A stretch of 58,742 nt of DNA from an uncultured Collinsella sp. (GTDB lineage: Bacteria > Actinomycetota > Coriobacteriia > Coriobacteriales > Coriobacteriaceae): assembly GCA_900541665.1 (NCBI GenBank), contig UQKV01000009.1, positions 1 through 58,742 of the forward strand, in the 5' to 3' direction. Shown in pieces: positions 1 to 7,799 of this stretch. Position numbers and translations under genes: made by a program. Every line of letters starts with the position of its first letter. Position 1 is the first letter of the stretch. The notes below the pieces were generated by a model. That model did no database searches. It had not been told where the DNA came from and saw only the letters and a program-made list of their open reading frames with translations.

Positions 1-812
1 TCCTCGCAGTCGGAGAACTCCACGTCGCCGAACACGTGCGCCTTGCCGCCCTTGCCGTCGGGCCGTCCCCAGCGCGCCAGCGCGTCGGCCGACCCCACCC
101 AGTTCTGCCCGCCGTTCACGTCGCCGAAGGTCAGCTTGCGATCGTAGCCGCCCGTCAGATTGCCGTCCTCGTCGGCGGTCTGCAGGGACTTGCCGTAGCC
201 GTACAGGGCGGTGCACACGTTGCCCTCGTCCACGCTGCGCTTGACGCTCACGAGGTCCTTGGCGTAGGTGAAACGCTTGCCGTTGTCCTCGCCGACCTGC
301 TTGGCCATGCACACGCGGCGTGCGGTCACCTTGGTGCCGCTCACCTGGATTTCGAACGACAGCTCGCCGCCCCAAGTGTCTGCCACGTCGTGGATGGCCG
401 CCCATGCGTTGGTGTGGTAGAAGTTCGTGCCGGCCTGCCCGAGGTCGGCCACGGTTCCGACCTGCCAGCGCGAGGAGGACAGCGCCGAGGCCAGCGCGGC
501 GTAGGCGCTCACGTCGTAGGGGCGCTTGTCCTCCAGGTAGTCGCCCAGGAGCTCGATTTGCGCCGAGGTCGGGCAGTAGTACGTGTAGAGGATGCCCGCG
601 CTTGCGCGCTCCTCTTCCACGCCGTCCACGATGTTCTCGTGCCAGCGGCCCTTGAGGTCGCGCCACACCAGGCGGTCGCCCTTGTCCAGGCGCGCCAGCG
701 TTGTGATGCTCAGGGCGTTCTCGCCGTTGACCTCGCGCGTGTCCTCGCACTCGAACAGCGTCTTGATGGGTCCCTTGTACGCCTCCCAGCGGTCGCATGC
801 CCACAGAATCAT
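1..812 (-). CDS. prophage tail endopeptidase-like minor structural protein (partial, 3' end outside window)
   Basis: The first 270 or so codons of a tail-tip protein, running off the left edge. The start ATG (MILWACDRWEAY) overlaps the Dit stop as TGATG. The sequence resembles the N-terminal part of the prophage tail/endopeptidase family (PF06605 type): a segment about PYDVSAYAALASAL, then WQVGTVADLG, then a stretch reading WGGELSFEIQVSG and RFTYAKDLVSVKRSVD. In this family the N-terminal domain forms the baseplate hub below Dit, and catalytic domains may follow in the missing part. Its position directly after the distal tail gene fits. Function of the absent C-terminus cannot be judged. Confidence 0.75.
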   Translation of the reverse strand, partial: MILWACDRWEAYKGPIKTLFECEDTREVNGENALSITTLARLDKGDRLVWRDLKGRWHENIVDGVEEERASAGILYTYYCPTSAQIELLGDYLEDKRPYDVSAYAALASALSSSRWQVGTVADLGQAGTNFYHTNAWAAIHDVADTWGGELSFEIQVSGTKVTARRVCMAKQVGEDNGKRFTYAKDLVSVKRSVDEGNVCTALYGYGKSLQTADEDGNLTGGYDRKLTFGDVNGGQNWVGSADALARWGRPDGKGGKAHVFGDVEFSDCE

Positions 813-1525
813 CAGCCCACGTACCTTTCCGTCCACTGTACCGTCGCGGTGCCGCTGGACAGCTTGAGGCTGTTGGCCCCCGGCTCCAGCGGGAAGAAGT
901 CACTCTCGAAGGTCACGGGCGCGGGGCTGCCGTCCACCGTGGCCTGCGGGGCGGCCATGTCGATGACCACCGCGCTCGATGCCGTCACCGCCTTGTCGAT
1001 CTGCACGAACTCGCCCGTGCCCATGTTCGTCAGCCGCAGCGCCGACGTGCTGCCGCCGGGCCTGACGGTCACGGTGGGGTAGGTGCGGAACGTCCCGCCC
1101 ACCTGCACGCCCGAGGTGCCCGACACGGTTGCGCGCCCCTCGGCCCCGTAGGCCACGGGGTCGTATGCCGTGAACGTCAGCGTGGCCTCGCCGGTGTGCC
1201 ACAACGTGTCGAGCGCGCCCAGCGAGGTCAGCACGGCCATGTAGCGCAGGCCCAGGTGCCTCTCGTCGTCCAGCCACAGCTCGGCCTCCTTGAGGCACAG
1301 CAGGCGCGAGGCCATGAGGCGGCGAAGGGCCGCCATATCGTCGGCGGGGCGCGCCCTCCAGGCCGCCGCCACGTCTATCGTCAGGGGTTTCAGCTCTGCG
1401 CGCATGAAGCGCGAGCCGGGCTGCCCGGGCACGTCGCGCGTGGCGATTTCGTACTCGGGCAGCAGCGAGCGGGTCACGAGCCGGGTGTCGAACCACGGCG
1501 CGAAGTCGAAGCCGTTGTATATCAT
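812..1525 (-). CDS. distal tail protein (Dit-like)
   Basis: A 237-residue protein starting MIYNGFDFAPWF. The opening words (short beta strand with GxDF, then the RDVPGQPGSRF turn) and the strand-rich C-terminal half are typical of Dit proteins, which form the hexameric ring joining the tail tube to the receptor-binding apparatus. Order supports this: it follows the tape measure gene (4-base ATGA overlap at 1522-1525) and precedes the tail endopeptidase-like gene. A longer open frame extends upstream in the tape measure gene, but its residues are Arg/His/Gly-rich shadow sequence, so the ATG at 1525 was chosen. Confidence 0.8.
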   Translation of the reverse strand: MIYNGFDFAPWFDTRLVTRSLLPEYEIATRDVPGQPGSRFMRAELKPLTIDVAAAWRARPADDMAALRRLMASRLLCLKEAELWLDDERHLGLRYMAVLTSLGALDTLWHTGEATLTFTAYDPVAYGAEGRATVSGTSGVQVGGTFRTYPTVTVRPGGSTSALRLTNMGTGEFVQIDKAVTASSAVVIDMAAPQATVDGSPAPVTFESDFFPLEPGANSLKLSSGTATVQWTERYVG

Positions 1526-4212
1526 GCGAAGCACTCCTGCCGTTTGATTTCCTTGGCTATCTGGCGGGAGATTTTCTCGATGTCGGCCTCCTCCCGCACG
1601 GTCGCGTACAGGTTGATTGTCACGTTCGTGTCGCCATGGGCCGCGCCGCCCTTGCCGTCGAGCAGCTTGGCGATGCCCTCGGCCAGCGGGCGCGCGCCGC
1701 GCTCGTTGAACGGCACCACGCCCTCGGGGCCCGCCTCGCCGACGCCGATGACGCTGGGGCCGTTGAACACGCCGCCCTTGGCGTACCAGTCGATGCTGAA
1801 ATGCGGCACGCTCGGCGGGCAGATGCTGAAGCTGCCGGAGATGGACAGGTGCGGCAGCTTCAGGTGGGGCAGCGACCACGAGAAGTTGAAGAACCCCTTG
1901 ATGGAGTCGATGACGTTGCGCACGGTGTCGCGGGCGTTCTGTATCGGCGTCTCGATGGCGCTCTTGATGGAGTTCCACACGCTGCTCACGGTGTCCTTGG
2001 CGGCGTTGAACACGCTGGAGATCGTGTCGCGGATGCCGTTCACGATGCTGGATATGGTGGAGCTGATGCCGCCCCACACGCTCGACGCCGTGCTGCTCAC
2101 GGCACCCCATATGGAGTCCCACACCGCCTGAATTGCCGACAGCACCGCCGATATGGTGGAGCTGATGGCATTGATGGCCGCGCCTATCGCCGAGCTGATG
2201 GCATCCCATATGCTGGAGGCGGTGAAGCTCACCGCGCCCCACACCGTGTCCCACACGCCCTGGATGACCAAAAGGGCTGCGCCTATCACGTCGCTAACGT
2301 ACTGGATGTATGCGCTCACCGCGCCGTAGATGGCCTCCCATATGGCGCTGGCGGTGCCGCTGATGCCTTCCCACGTCGCGCCCCACCATTCGGAGAGCGC
2401 CGTCACCACGTCGGTGATGACCTGGCTCACCGCGTCGATGTAGCTTCCCACCGCGCTGCAGATTGCGTCCCATGCCGCCGTCAGCTGCTCGCCGAAGTTC
2501 TCCCAGATGAAGTTCCAGGGTATGAGCAGCGTCTCGATGGCCAGGTTCAGAATCTCGCCCAGCAGCATCACGGCGACCTGCACCACGTTGCAGATGCCGT
2601 CCCAGATGGACGAGGCGGTGCCGGCCAGGCCTTGGAAGAACCCGGATATGGCGTCGATGGCCCCCTGCACCGTGGAGCAGATGCCGTCCCACACGCCGCC
2701 CAGCGTCTCGCCGAGCTGCGAGAAGAACTCGCCGACGCTTTGGGCCACGTCGCCCGCCACCTGGGTGGCCACCTCGAACGCGGCGCACACGGCATCCCAC
2801 ACGGCGGTCACCGCGTCGCGGAACTCCTCGCAGTTGTTCCACAGCAGTACCACGGCGGCGATGATGGCCGCTATGGCCGCTACCACGGGGTGCGCGGCTA
2901 TGAGCCCCAGCGCGCCGGTGCCCAGCTTGCCGACCACCTGGAAGGCCGCTCCGATTTTCGGCACGGTGTCCACGACGGTGCCGACCGTCGACAGCACGGG
3001 GCCTATGGCGGCCGCTATCGTGGCGATCGCCAGCACGGCGGTCTGGCCGCCCTCGCCGATGCCGGCGAACCACTCGGAGAACGACTTGACGACACCCGCC
3101 ACGTTGGTGGCGATGTTGAGCAGCGGCTCGCCAAGCGGCTCGATGGAGCCCTGCAGCTCGCGCATGGCCTCCTGCGATTTCACGGCGAAGCTGTCGGAGG
3201 CGGCCTCCTGGGCCTGCTGCGCAGCGCCCGCCACGTCGCCGAAGCTGTCCTGCACGCCCGCCAGGGACTCGATCATGCCCATGGCATTGTCCTCGCCCAG
3301 CGAGGACCACAGGGTGGAGGCCAGCGCGGCCTTGTCGTACTCGTTTGGCATCTGCGTGAGGTCGCCAAGCACCGCCTGCAGCATGTCCTCGGCGGTGGCG
3401 CTGCCGTTCTTGAAGTTCTCGAAGACCTCCTGCGTGCCCTCGCTGAACGAGCCGATGGATTCCTCCATGCGGCCGTCGGACAGCGCCGTCAGGAACTCGT
3501 TGAGGTAGTCGCCCACCTTGTCCAGGTTGTACGCGCCGTTGGACGTGCCCGCTTCGAGCAGCGAGAAGTACTCGCTGGCGCTCATTCCCGCCTCGCCCCA
3601 TCGCACGGAGTATTCGCTCAGGTTGTCGCCCAGCTCGTCGGTGTAGTTCAGGCCGCGCTGCATGCCCGCCGTCAGCAGGTCGCTGGCCTCGGTGGCGGAC
3701 AGCCCGAAGCCCTCCATGAGGGCGTTGGTGCCGCGTATGGACTCGTTCACGTCTGCGCCGAAGGTGTCCGACAGCATGAGTGCGTTGGTGGTGACGGTCT
3801 GCAGGTCCTCGTCGGACACGTCGCGAAGGGTTGACTTGCACTGGATCAGCGCATCGTTGACCTCGTCCAGGGACTGGCCCCAGCCACCCTCGTATATACG
3901 CTCGCCTATGCCGCTGAAACGCTCGGCCTCCTCGCCGGACACGCCGAACGCGGCGGCTATGCGGGCGTTGGCCTGCTCGTAGTCGCTGGCCACGCCGAAT
4001 ACGGCCTTGCCGGCGGCCACCACGGGCGCGGTCAGCGTCACCGTGGCGGCCGTGCCGGCCTTCTTGAACGAGGACGACAGCTTCGCGGCCTTCTCGTCGC
4101 CCTCGGTTATGTTCTTCCAGGAGATGCCCTGGAGGTCGCGCTCCAGGGCCTTGATGTTCTTGGATACGTCAACGGTGTCGAGCACCGCTTTGATGATGAC
4201 GTTGCCGTCCAT
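1522..4212 (-). CDS. tail tape measure protein
   Basis: An 896-residue protein that sets tail length and is threaded inside the tail tube. N-terminal part (to about residue 350) resembles the TMP core seen in prophages, including ASDYEQANARIAAAFG and DVNESIRGTNALMEGFG. A hydrophobic stretch around residues 395-465 (AVLAIATIAAAIGPVLSTVG and AAIAAIIAAVVLLWNN) is probably membrane-interacting. The C-terminal half is a ladder of repeats with regularly spaced Trp (SIWDGI, VWDTVWGAVS, VWDSIWGAVS, VWNSIKSAI), the usual TMP signature. ATG at 4212 has GAGGTG just upstream; a GTG two codons earlier (4218) is possible but would overlap the chaperone stop. Confidence 0.95.
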   Translation of the reverse strand: MDGNVIIKAVLDTVDVSKNIKALERDLQGISWKNITEGDEKAAKLSSSFKKAGTAATVTLTAPVVAAGKAVFGVASDYEQANARIAAAFGVSGEEAERFSGIGERIYEGGWGQSLDEVNDALIQCKSTLRDVSDEDLQTVTTNALMLSDTFGADVNESIRGTNALMEGFGLSATEASDLLTAGMQRGLNYTDELGDNLSEYSVRWGEAGMSASEYFSLLEAGTSNGAYNLDKVGDYLNEFLTALSDGRMEESIGSFSEGTQEVFENFKNGSATAEDMLQAVLGDLTQMPNEYDKAALASTLWSSLGEDNAMGMIESLAGVQDSFGDVAGAAQQAQEAASDSFAVKSQEAMRELQGSIEPLGEPLLNIATNVAGVVKSFSEWFAGIGEGGQTAVLAIATIAAAIGPVLSTVGTVVDTVPKIGAAFQVVGKLGTGALGLIAAHPVVAAIAAIIAAVVLLWNNCEEFRDAVTAVWDAVCAAFEVATQVAGDVAQSVGEFFSQLGETLGGVWDGICSTVQGAIDAISGFFQGLAGTASSIWDGICNVVQVAVMLLGEILNLAIETLLIPWNFIWENFGEQLTAAWDAICSAVGSYIDAVSQVITDVVTALSEWWGATWEGISGTASAIWEAIYGAVSAYIQYVSDVIGAALLVIQGVWDTVWGAVSFTASSIWDAISSAIGAAINAISSTISAVLSAIQAVWDSIWGAVSSTASSVWGGISSTISSIVNGIRDTISSVFNAAKDTVSSVWNSIKSAIETPIQNARDTVRNVIDSIKGFFNFSWSLPHLKLPHLSISGSFSICPPSVPHFSIDWYAKGGVFNGPSVIGVGEAGPEGVVPFNERGARPLAEGIAKLLDGKGGAAHGDTNVTINLYATVREEADIEKISRQIAKEIKRQECFA

Positions 4213-4214
4213 GC

Positions 4215-4871
4215 TCACCTCGTCGCTCTCTTGAGCGCGGCGAACACATCGCGCATCGCCGCGTCGCTTCCTTCCTCAGAGCCGTGTGAGCTGCGGCCTT
4301 TGCCGAGTTCGAACGCCTTGTGGGCGGCGTTCCAGGCCTCGACCTCCTGCCTGTTGTATTTGGTTGGCTTCGGCTTGGTCGCCGGGTTGCGGTAGTGGAT
4401 GGCCGCGCCGAGCGGCGTGTCCTGCGGGCAGCCGCCCACGAGCGCCACGAACTCGGCGAAGCTGATGCGACCGCGCACCTCGTCCCACTCGATGCCGTAG
4501 GCCTGGCGGAAGCTGGTGCGTATGCGCGCCGCGTCCTCCTCCAAGTCCCACAGCGGGGTCTCGTGCGGGCGGTCGCCGGTCAGGTCGAGTCCGCACATGT
4601 CCCATACCGCCGCGTCGCGCATCCGCACAAACTCGGCGGCGTCGTAGTCGCATGCGCACCACGCGTCCGCCCAGTCCACGAAGAACAGCGCCAGGAACTC
4701 GTCCCGGCGCTGGTCGTCGGACTTGCCCTCGTCGGTCAGCACCTCGATGACGCGGATGATCGTGAGCGCGTCGTCGCGCACCAGCACCTCCTCGCCGTTC
4801 CACGGGTAGCGCGTGGCGCTCGTGCCGTCGGGCAGCCGCACCCGCTCGGCCGTGAGCGCGGCTGGCAGCAT
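4215..4871 (-). CDS. tail assembly chaperone, Gp15 family
   Basis: A 218-residue protein immediately upstream of the tape measure gene. The central stretch SFRQAYGIEWDEVRGRISF followed by EFVALVGGCPQDTPLGAAI matches the Gp15 family of Gram-positive siphophages (the YGIDL-EVQGKLHWWKF type motif of Listeria A118-like phages). Such proteins occupy the gpGT slot and coat the tape measure protein during tail assembly. It starts at ATG 4871, overlapping the stop of the previous gene as TAATG. Its frame stays open upstream across that whole gene, so a frameshift-fused product is not excluded, although no classical slippery heptamer is visible at the junction. Confidence 0.75.
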   Translation of the reverse strand: MLPAALTAERVRLPDGTSATRYPWNGEEVLVRDDALTIIRVIEVLTDEGKSDDQRRDEFLALFFVDWADAWCACDYDAAEFVRMRDAAVWDMCGLDLTGDRPHETPLWDLEEDAARIRTSFRQAYGIEWDEVRGRISFAEFVALVGGCPQDTPLGAAIHYRNPATKPKPTKYNRQEVEAWNAAHKAFELGKGRSSHGSEEGSDAAMRDVFAALKRATR

Positions 4872-5374
4872 TACTTGCCGCCCTTCTTCTTGCGCTTGGC
4901 CTTGGCGCGGCGCTGGGCGCGGTTGAGCGCCTGGACCTGATCGGCGCGCTCGCTGTATGCAAGGCCGCACGCCATCAGCTGCTCGCTGGTCGCGTGGCGC
5001 GCCAACATGTTGAGGAACGTGGCGAAGACCTCGCCCAGGATGCGGATGTTCTCCTCGGGCGCGATGGGGCCCTCGTCGCCGCCCATCCACGCGAGCAGCT
5101 GTTCCCAGCCCTCGGTGCCGATGAACGCCGAGATGGTGCGCTTCATGAGGCGGGCCTGCGCGGCGTTGGCCTCGGCCGCCTTCTCGGGGGTGTCGGCCTC
5201 GCGGGCCATCTGCTCGTTGGCCTGCGCGCGGTCGATGGCGTTGCCGACCTTGGCCAGGTACTCCTCGATGTGCTTGTCGTCGAACCACACGCGGAAGCGC
5301 GGCGTGTCGGGGTTCTCCTCGGGGTCCTCGAAGAACACGTCCTCGTACGCGCGGATGTTTTTCAGAAGTTCCAT
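4871..5374 (-). CDS. tail assembly chaperone, gpG-like
   Basis: A 167-residue protein (MELLKNIRAYEDVFFED...) with a basic tail ending RRAKAKRKKKGGK. Located between the major tail protein and Gp15, the position of the first of the two tail assembly chaperones in siphophages. It starts at ATG 5374 with AAAGGGG eight bases upstream. Residues PDTPRFRVWFDDKHIEEYLA are the kind of short beta start seen in these chaperones. Assigned mostly by gene order. Confidence 0.6.
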   Translation of the reverse strand: MELLKNIRAYEDVFFEDPEENPDTPRFRVWFDDKHIEEYLAKVGNAIDRAQANEQMAREADTPEKAAEANAAQARLMKRTISAFIGTEGWEQLLAWMGGDEGPIAPEENIRILGEVFATFLNMLARHATSEQLMACGLAYSERADQVQALNRAQRRAKAKRKKKGGK

Positions 5375-5412
5375 TTGTTGCCCCTTTCGTGAGCGGTGAG
5401 CGTCGGGCATAG

Positions 5413-5447
5413 AAAAGGGGCGCGGGCCGCTCACTAGCCCGCGCCCC
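5413..5447 (-). terminator. rho-independent terminator after the major tail gene
   Basis: Read on the minus strand, an 11-bp perfect GC stem (GGGGCGCGGGC with GCCCGCGCCCC) with a 9-base loop is followed by TTTT. It sits just after the major tail protein gene and before the chaperones, where siphophages often attenuate so that tail tube protein is made in excess. Confidence 0.85.
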
Positions 5448-5482
5448 CATGTCCAGGAGGTTATGTCTGGTGTCGCCTGCGG

Positions 5483-6199
5483 CTACTTCGCCGCCACGGT
5501 GACCTTCACCTGCGTGCAAATGCTCGGCTTGGACGCGCAGCGCACGGTGATGACCGCCTCGCCTGCGGCCACGCCCGTCACGTTGCCGTCGCTGTCGACG
5601 GTGGCCACGTCGGTGTTGCCCGATGCGAAGAAGCACTTGGCGTTCGCCTCGGCGGGCGTGACGGTCGGCGCGAGCTTCATGGACTTGCCCACGGCCGGGC
5701 CGGTCGGCGCGGTGCAGGTGACGCCCGTGGGCTGCTTGAGCTTGTTGGCGGGGATGTAGCGCATAGCGCCAGCGCCCGAGATTGTGCAGGAGAACGCGCC
5801 GGGGTCGGACGCCGCGCCCTGCTGCGAGCCGACGGTCAGGCCCAGGTAGGTGCAGTCGCCCTCCACCACGTCGCCGTTGGGGTCGGTGTGGCGGAAGTGG
5901 CCCGTGCGGCCCTCGCCGGTCTCAAGCGCCAGGCTGGCAACGAAGTCCTGCGCGGGGTCGCCGTAGCAGCGGTCGCCTGTGACCTCGTACTGCGGCTGCA
6001 CGCTCTTCACCTTGTCGGTGGGAGTGCCGTAGCCGTCGTAGTAGTCCTTGGTCTCGGTGGTCTCGTTGGTGGTCGGCTTCACCTCGGTGATGCCGCGCGA
6101 GAAGATGGCCCACGTGGGGCTGGCCGCGTCTGGCGTGGTGTCGATCTCCAGCGCGCTCATGTAGTTGGGCGCGAAGCCCAGGTCTTGGTTCTTTGCCAT
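5483..6199 (-). CDS. major tail tube protein with C-terminal Ig-like (BIG2) domain
   Basis: A 238-residue tail tube protein. Residues 1 to about 155 are the tube domain (MAKNQDLGFAPNYMSAL, TNETTETKDYYDGYGT, EGRTGHFRHTDPNGD). Residues about 160-238 form a bacterial Ig-like group 2 domain with the usual words VTCTAP, LAPTVTPAEANAKCFFAS, DVATVDSDGNVTGVAAGEA and ITVRC. Ig-like domains on tube proteins project from the tail and often bind carbohydrates on the host surface. ATG 6199 has AAGGGATAAC upstream. The strong terminator that follows also suits a high-copy structural gene. Confidence 0.9.
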   Translation of the reverse strand: MAKNQDLGFAPNYMSALEIDTTPDAASPTWAIFSRGITEVKPTTNETTETKDYYDGYGTPTDKVKSVQPQYEVTGDRCYGDPAQDFVASLALETGEGRTGHFRHTDPNGDVVEGDCTYLGLTVGSQQGAASDPGAFSCTISGAGAMRYIPANKLKQPTGVTCTAPTGPAVGKSMKLAPTVTPAEANAKCFFASGNTDVATVDSDGNVTGVAAGEAVITVRCASKPSICTQVKVTVAAK

Positions 6200-6201
6200 C
6201 G

Positions 6202-6600
6202 TTATCCCTTCTCTATGGTTATGGTCGCTTTGATTCGGAACTCCCACAGGTACGGCCCGCCCTCCGGCGGCGTTATCTCCTGCGGCTCTGTGTACAGCGC
6301 CGCGCTGGTGAAGCCGTAGGAGCCGGTGGGCGAGGACAGGTCGGCCCCGTCCAACGCGTCGGCCAGGTCGTAGGCGTCGCCCATGGCCTTGGCCTCGGAG
6401 GTGTCCTTCACGATGACCTGCAGCACGTATCCGACACGGCGGGTGCCGTCCATGTGGCGCACCGCGTCGGCCGTGGGCATGGGCCTCAGCACCACCGCGT
6501 CGTCGTGGCCGCGCGATGCTGCCAGGCGGGTGAGGAGCACCGGGCCGTAGCCCAGGGCCTCTATGGCGGCCTTCGCCGCCTCCATCACGTCCGGGGCCAT
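6202..6600 (-). CDS. minor capsid / tail terminator-like protein
   Basis: A 132-residue protein, MAPDVMEAAKAAIEALGYG..., containing VGYVLQVIVKDTSEAKAMGD and ending EFRIKATITIEKG. It resembles the Gram-positive phage minor capsid family (PF12691 type) that sits immediately before the major tail protein and is structurally a tail terminator or completion protein. It lies two bases upstream of the major tail gene and one base after the next minor capsid gene, so it is certainly in the head-tail joining operon. Function is by position and family resemblance. Confidence 0.65.
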   Translation of the reverse strand: MAPDVMEAAKAAIEALGYGPVLLTRLAASRGHDDAVVLRPMPTADAVRHMDGTRRVGYVLQVIVKDTSEAKAMGDAYDLADALDGADLSSPTGSYGFTSAALYTEPQEITPPEGGPYLWEFRIKATITIEKG

Positions 6601-6601
6601 G

Positions 6602-6952
6602 TCACGCCCCCTCGGTCAGGAGGTCGACGGCCAGGCGCTCCCAGTCCTCGCCGTGCGCTTCCTTCGCGGCCTTCGGCCAGTCGGCCTTGGCCCTCGGGTT
6701 CTTGCCGTGCTTGATGGAGCTGTCGGGCAGGTCGCGCACGTAGGCGGCGTAGTCGGCGTCCCATATGACGAGGCCCTGCCTGAAGTCGGAGGCGGCCTGC
6801 ATGGAGTTGTGCATGCGCTTGGTGTCCTCTGGCGTGAACGCGTTCATGTCCTCGGCCACGCTCATGGCGAACTTCACCTGCTTGGCCTCCAGCTCCTTCG
6901 CGCTGAAACGCTTCATGAGCTTGGTCAGGTCGACCGTAACTGCTGCGGGCAT
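6602..6952 (-). CDS. minor capsid protein 2-like (tail completion)
   Basis: A 116-residue protein with a basic helical N-terminus (LTKLMKRFSAKELEAKQ) and a C-terminal RAKADWPKAAKEAHGEDW motif. The W-x2-AAK-x2-H-x3-W pattern is typical of the small minor capsid 2 / HK97 gp10-like proteins in the head-tail interface of Gram-positive phages. ATG 6952 is preceded by GGAGGTGAGGTAGCC. A longer upstream open frame in the same phase is low-complexity Arg-rich shadow and was rejected. Confidence 0.7.
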   Translation of the reverse strand: MPAAVTVDLTKLMKRFSAKELEAKQVKFAMSVAEDMNAFTPEDTKRMHNSMQAASDFRQGLVIWDADYAAYVRDLPDSSIKHGKNPRAKADWPKAAKEAHGEDWERLAVDLLTEGA

Positions 6953-6954
6953 GG

Positions 6955-7284
6955 CTACCTCACCTCCAGTTCCCAGTGGTGGGGACGGGTGCCGAACGCG
7001 CGGCGGGGCGTGCACCTCGCCACGTTCATCCACTCGCCCCCGTCGATGCTCACGCGGCTGCCCACGGGCACGTCGAACATGCCGGGGCTGTCCGCGCCGT
7101 CCGCTATCACGAGGCCCTGCGCGCCGTCGCCCAGGGCGTACTCGCGCACGAGCCACGCCGAGACGGGCTCGAAGCGCACGCGGCGCACCTCGACGGGCTG
7201 CTCGAACTCGCCGCCGTAGCCGCCCTCCCTGGGCACCTTGACGTACATGGTGGAGGGCCGCGCCGAGCGCGGCACCCGCATCAT
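6955..7284 (-). CDS. putative minor capsid protein 1-like (head-tail joining)
   Basis: A 109-residue mostly beta protein: MYVKVPREGGYGGEFEQPVEV, SAWLVREYALGD, SIDGGEWMNVARCTPRR. This looks like the minor capsid 1 family that follows the connector in A118-like head genes and serves as a stopper or adaptor ring. ATGA overlap (7281-7284) with the preceding connector gene fixes the start. Confidence 0.65.
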   Translation of the reverse strand: MMRVPRSARPSTMYVKVPREGGYGGEFEQPVEVRRVRFEPVSAWLVREYALGDGAQGLVIADGADSPGMFDVPVGSRVSIDGGEWMNVARCTPRRAFGTRPHHWELEVR

Positions 7285-7640
7285 CTGGTACCCCCGATGC
7301 CCGCGTAGAGCAGCGGCGTTCCAAGCAGCTCGCGGCGGACGGCGGCCTCCATGTCGCTGCGGTAGGTGCTGGCCCCTTCGGTACCGGGGTTCCACGAGAA
7401 CGAGCCGACGGTGAAGCCGCCGCCCTCCATGATGCCGCCCGAGCATCCGTATGCGGCGTCGACCTCGCAGGCCGCCATGACCGCGCGCGCCCACTCCTCG
7501 GAGCCGTCCGGCTCGTTGGGGAAGATCAGGTCGCGCACGGCTGCCGTGGCGTGGGGGAGCGCCGCCTTGAACTCCTCGGCGGACAGCTCCCCGCGCCCGG
7601 CTGCCAGGTAGTCCTCGTAGGTCGGGGCTCTAGTTTCCAT
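7281..7640 (-). CDS. head-tail connector/adaptor protein
   Basis: A 119-residue protein starting METRAPTYEDYLAAGRGELS, with helical N-terminal half (TAAVRDLIFP, EWARAVMAACEVDAAYG) and a C-terminal TYRSDMEAAVRRELLGTPLLYAGI. The helix-rich layout and the slot right after the major capsid gene match gp6/gp15-like connector proteins that dock under the portal. It overlaps the preceding small Lys-rich gene by 11 bases. Confidence 0.6.
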   Translation of the reverse strand: METRAPTYEDYLAAGRGELSAEEFKAALPHATAAVRDLIFPNEPDGSEEWARAVMAACEVDAAYGCSGGIMEGGGFTVGSFSWNPGTEGASTYRSDMEAAVRRELLGTPLLYAGIGGTR

Positions 7641-7785
7641 CGTCCTCGGCCGCCTCGGGCTTTTCCGCCTTGCCCTTGGCGGGCTGCTCGTCTGCGGCCT
7701 TCGCCTCGGGCTTTTCCGCCTTGCCCTTGGCGGGCTTGGCCTTCTTCGGGGCCTCCTTCTCGAAGGCCAGTCCAACGGTGCGCAT
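7630..7785 (-). CDS. small Lys/Ala/Glu-rich protein with internal repeat
   Basis: A 51-residue highly charged protein (MRTVGLAFEKEAPKKAK...) containing two copies of PAKGKAEKPEA. ATG 7785 has an excellent AAGGAGG at 7-base spacing, so it is translated. It lies between major capsid and connector. No family recognised; possibly a capsid-associated or disordered linker protein. The nucleotide repeat may make it size-variable between relatives. Confidence 0.7.
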   Translation of the reverse strand: MRTVGLAFEKEAPKKAKPAKGKAEKPEAKAADEQPAKGKAEKPEAAEDDGN

Positions 7786-7799
7786 GTCGCGCCTCCTTC

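Noticed and set aside
36..1082. Long plus-strand frame opposite the tail genes
   Set aside because: It is antisense to the tail endopeptidase-like and Dit genes, has no ribosome site, and its Ala/Val/His-rich composition is typical of a GC-rich shadow.
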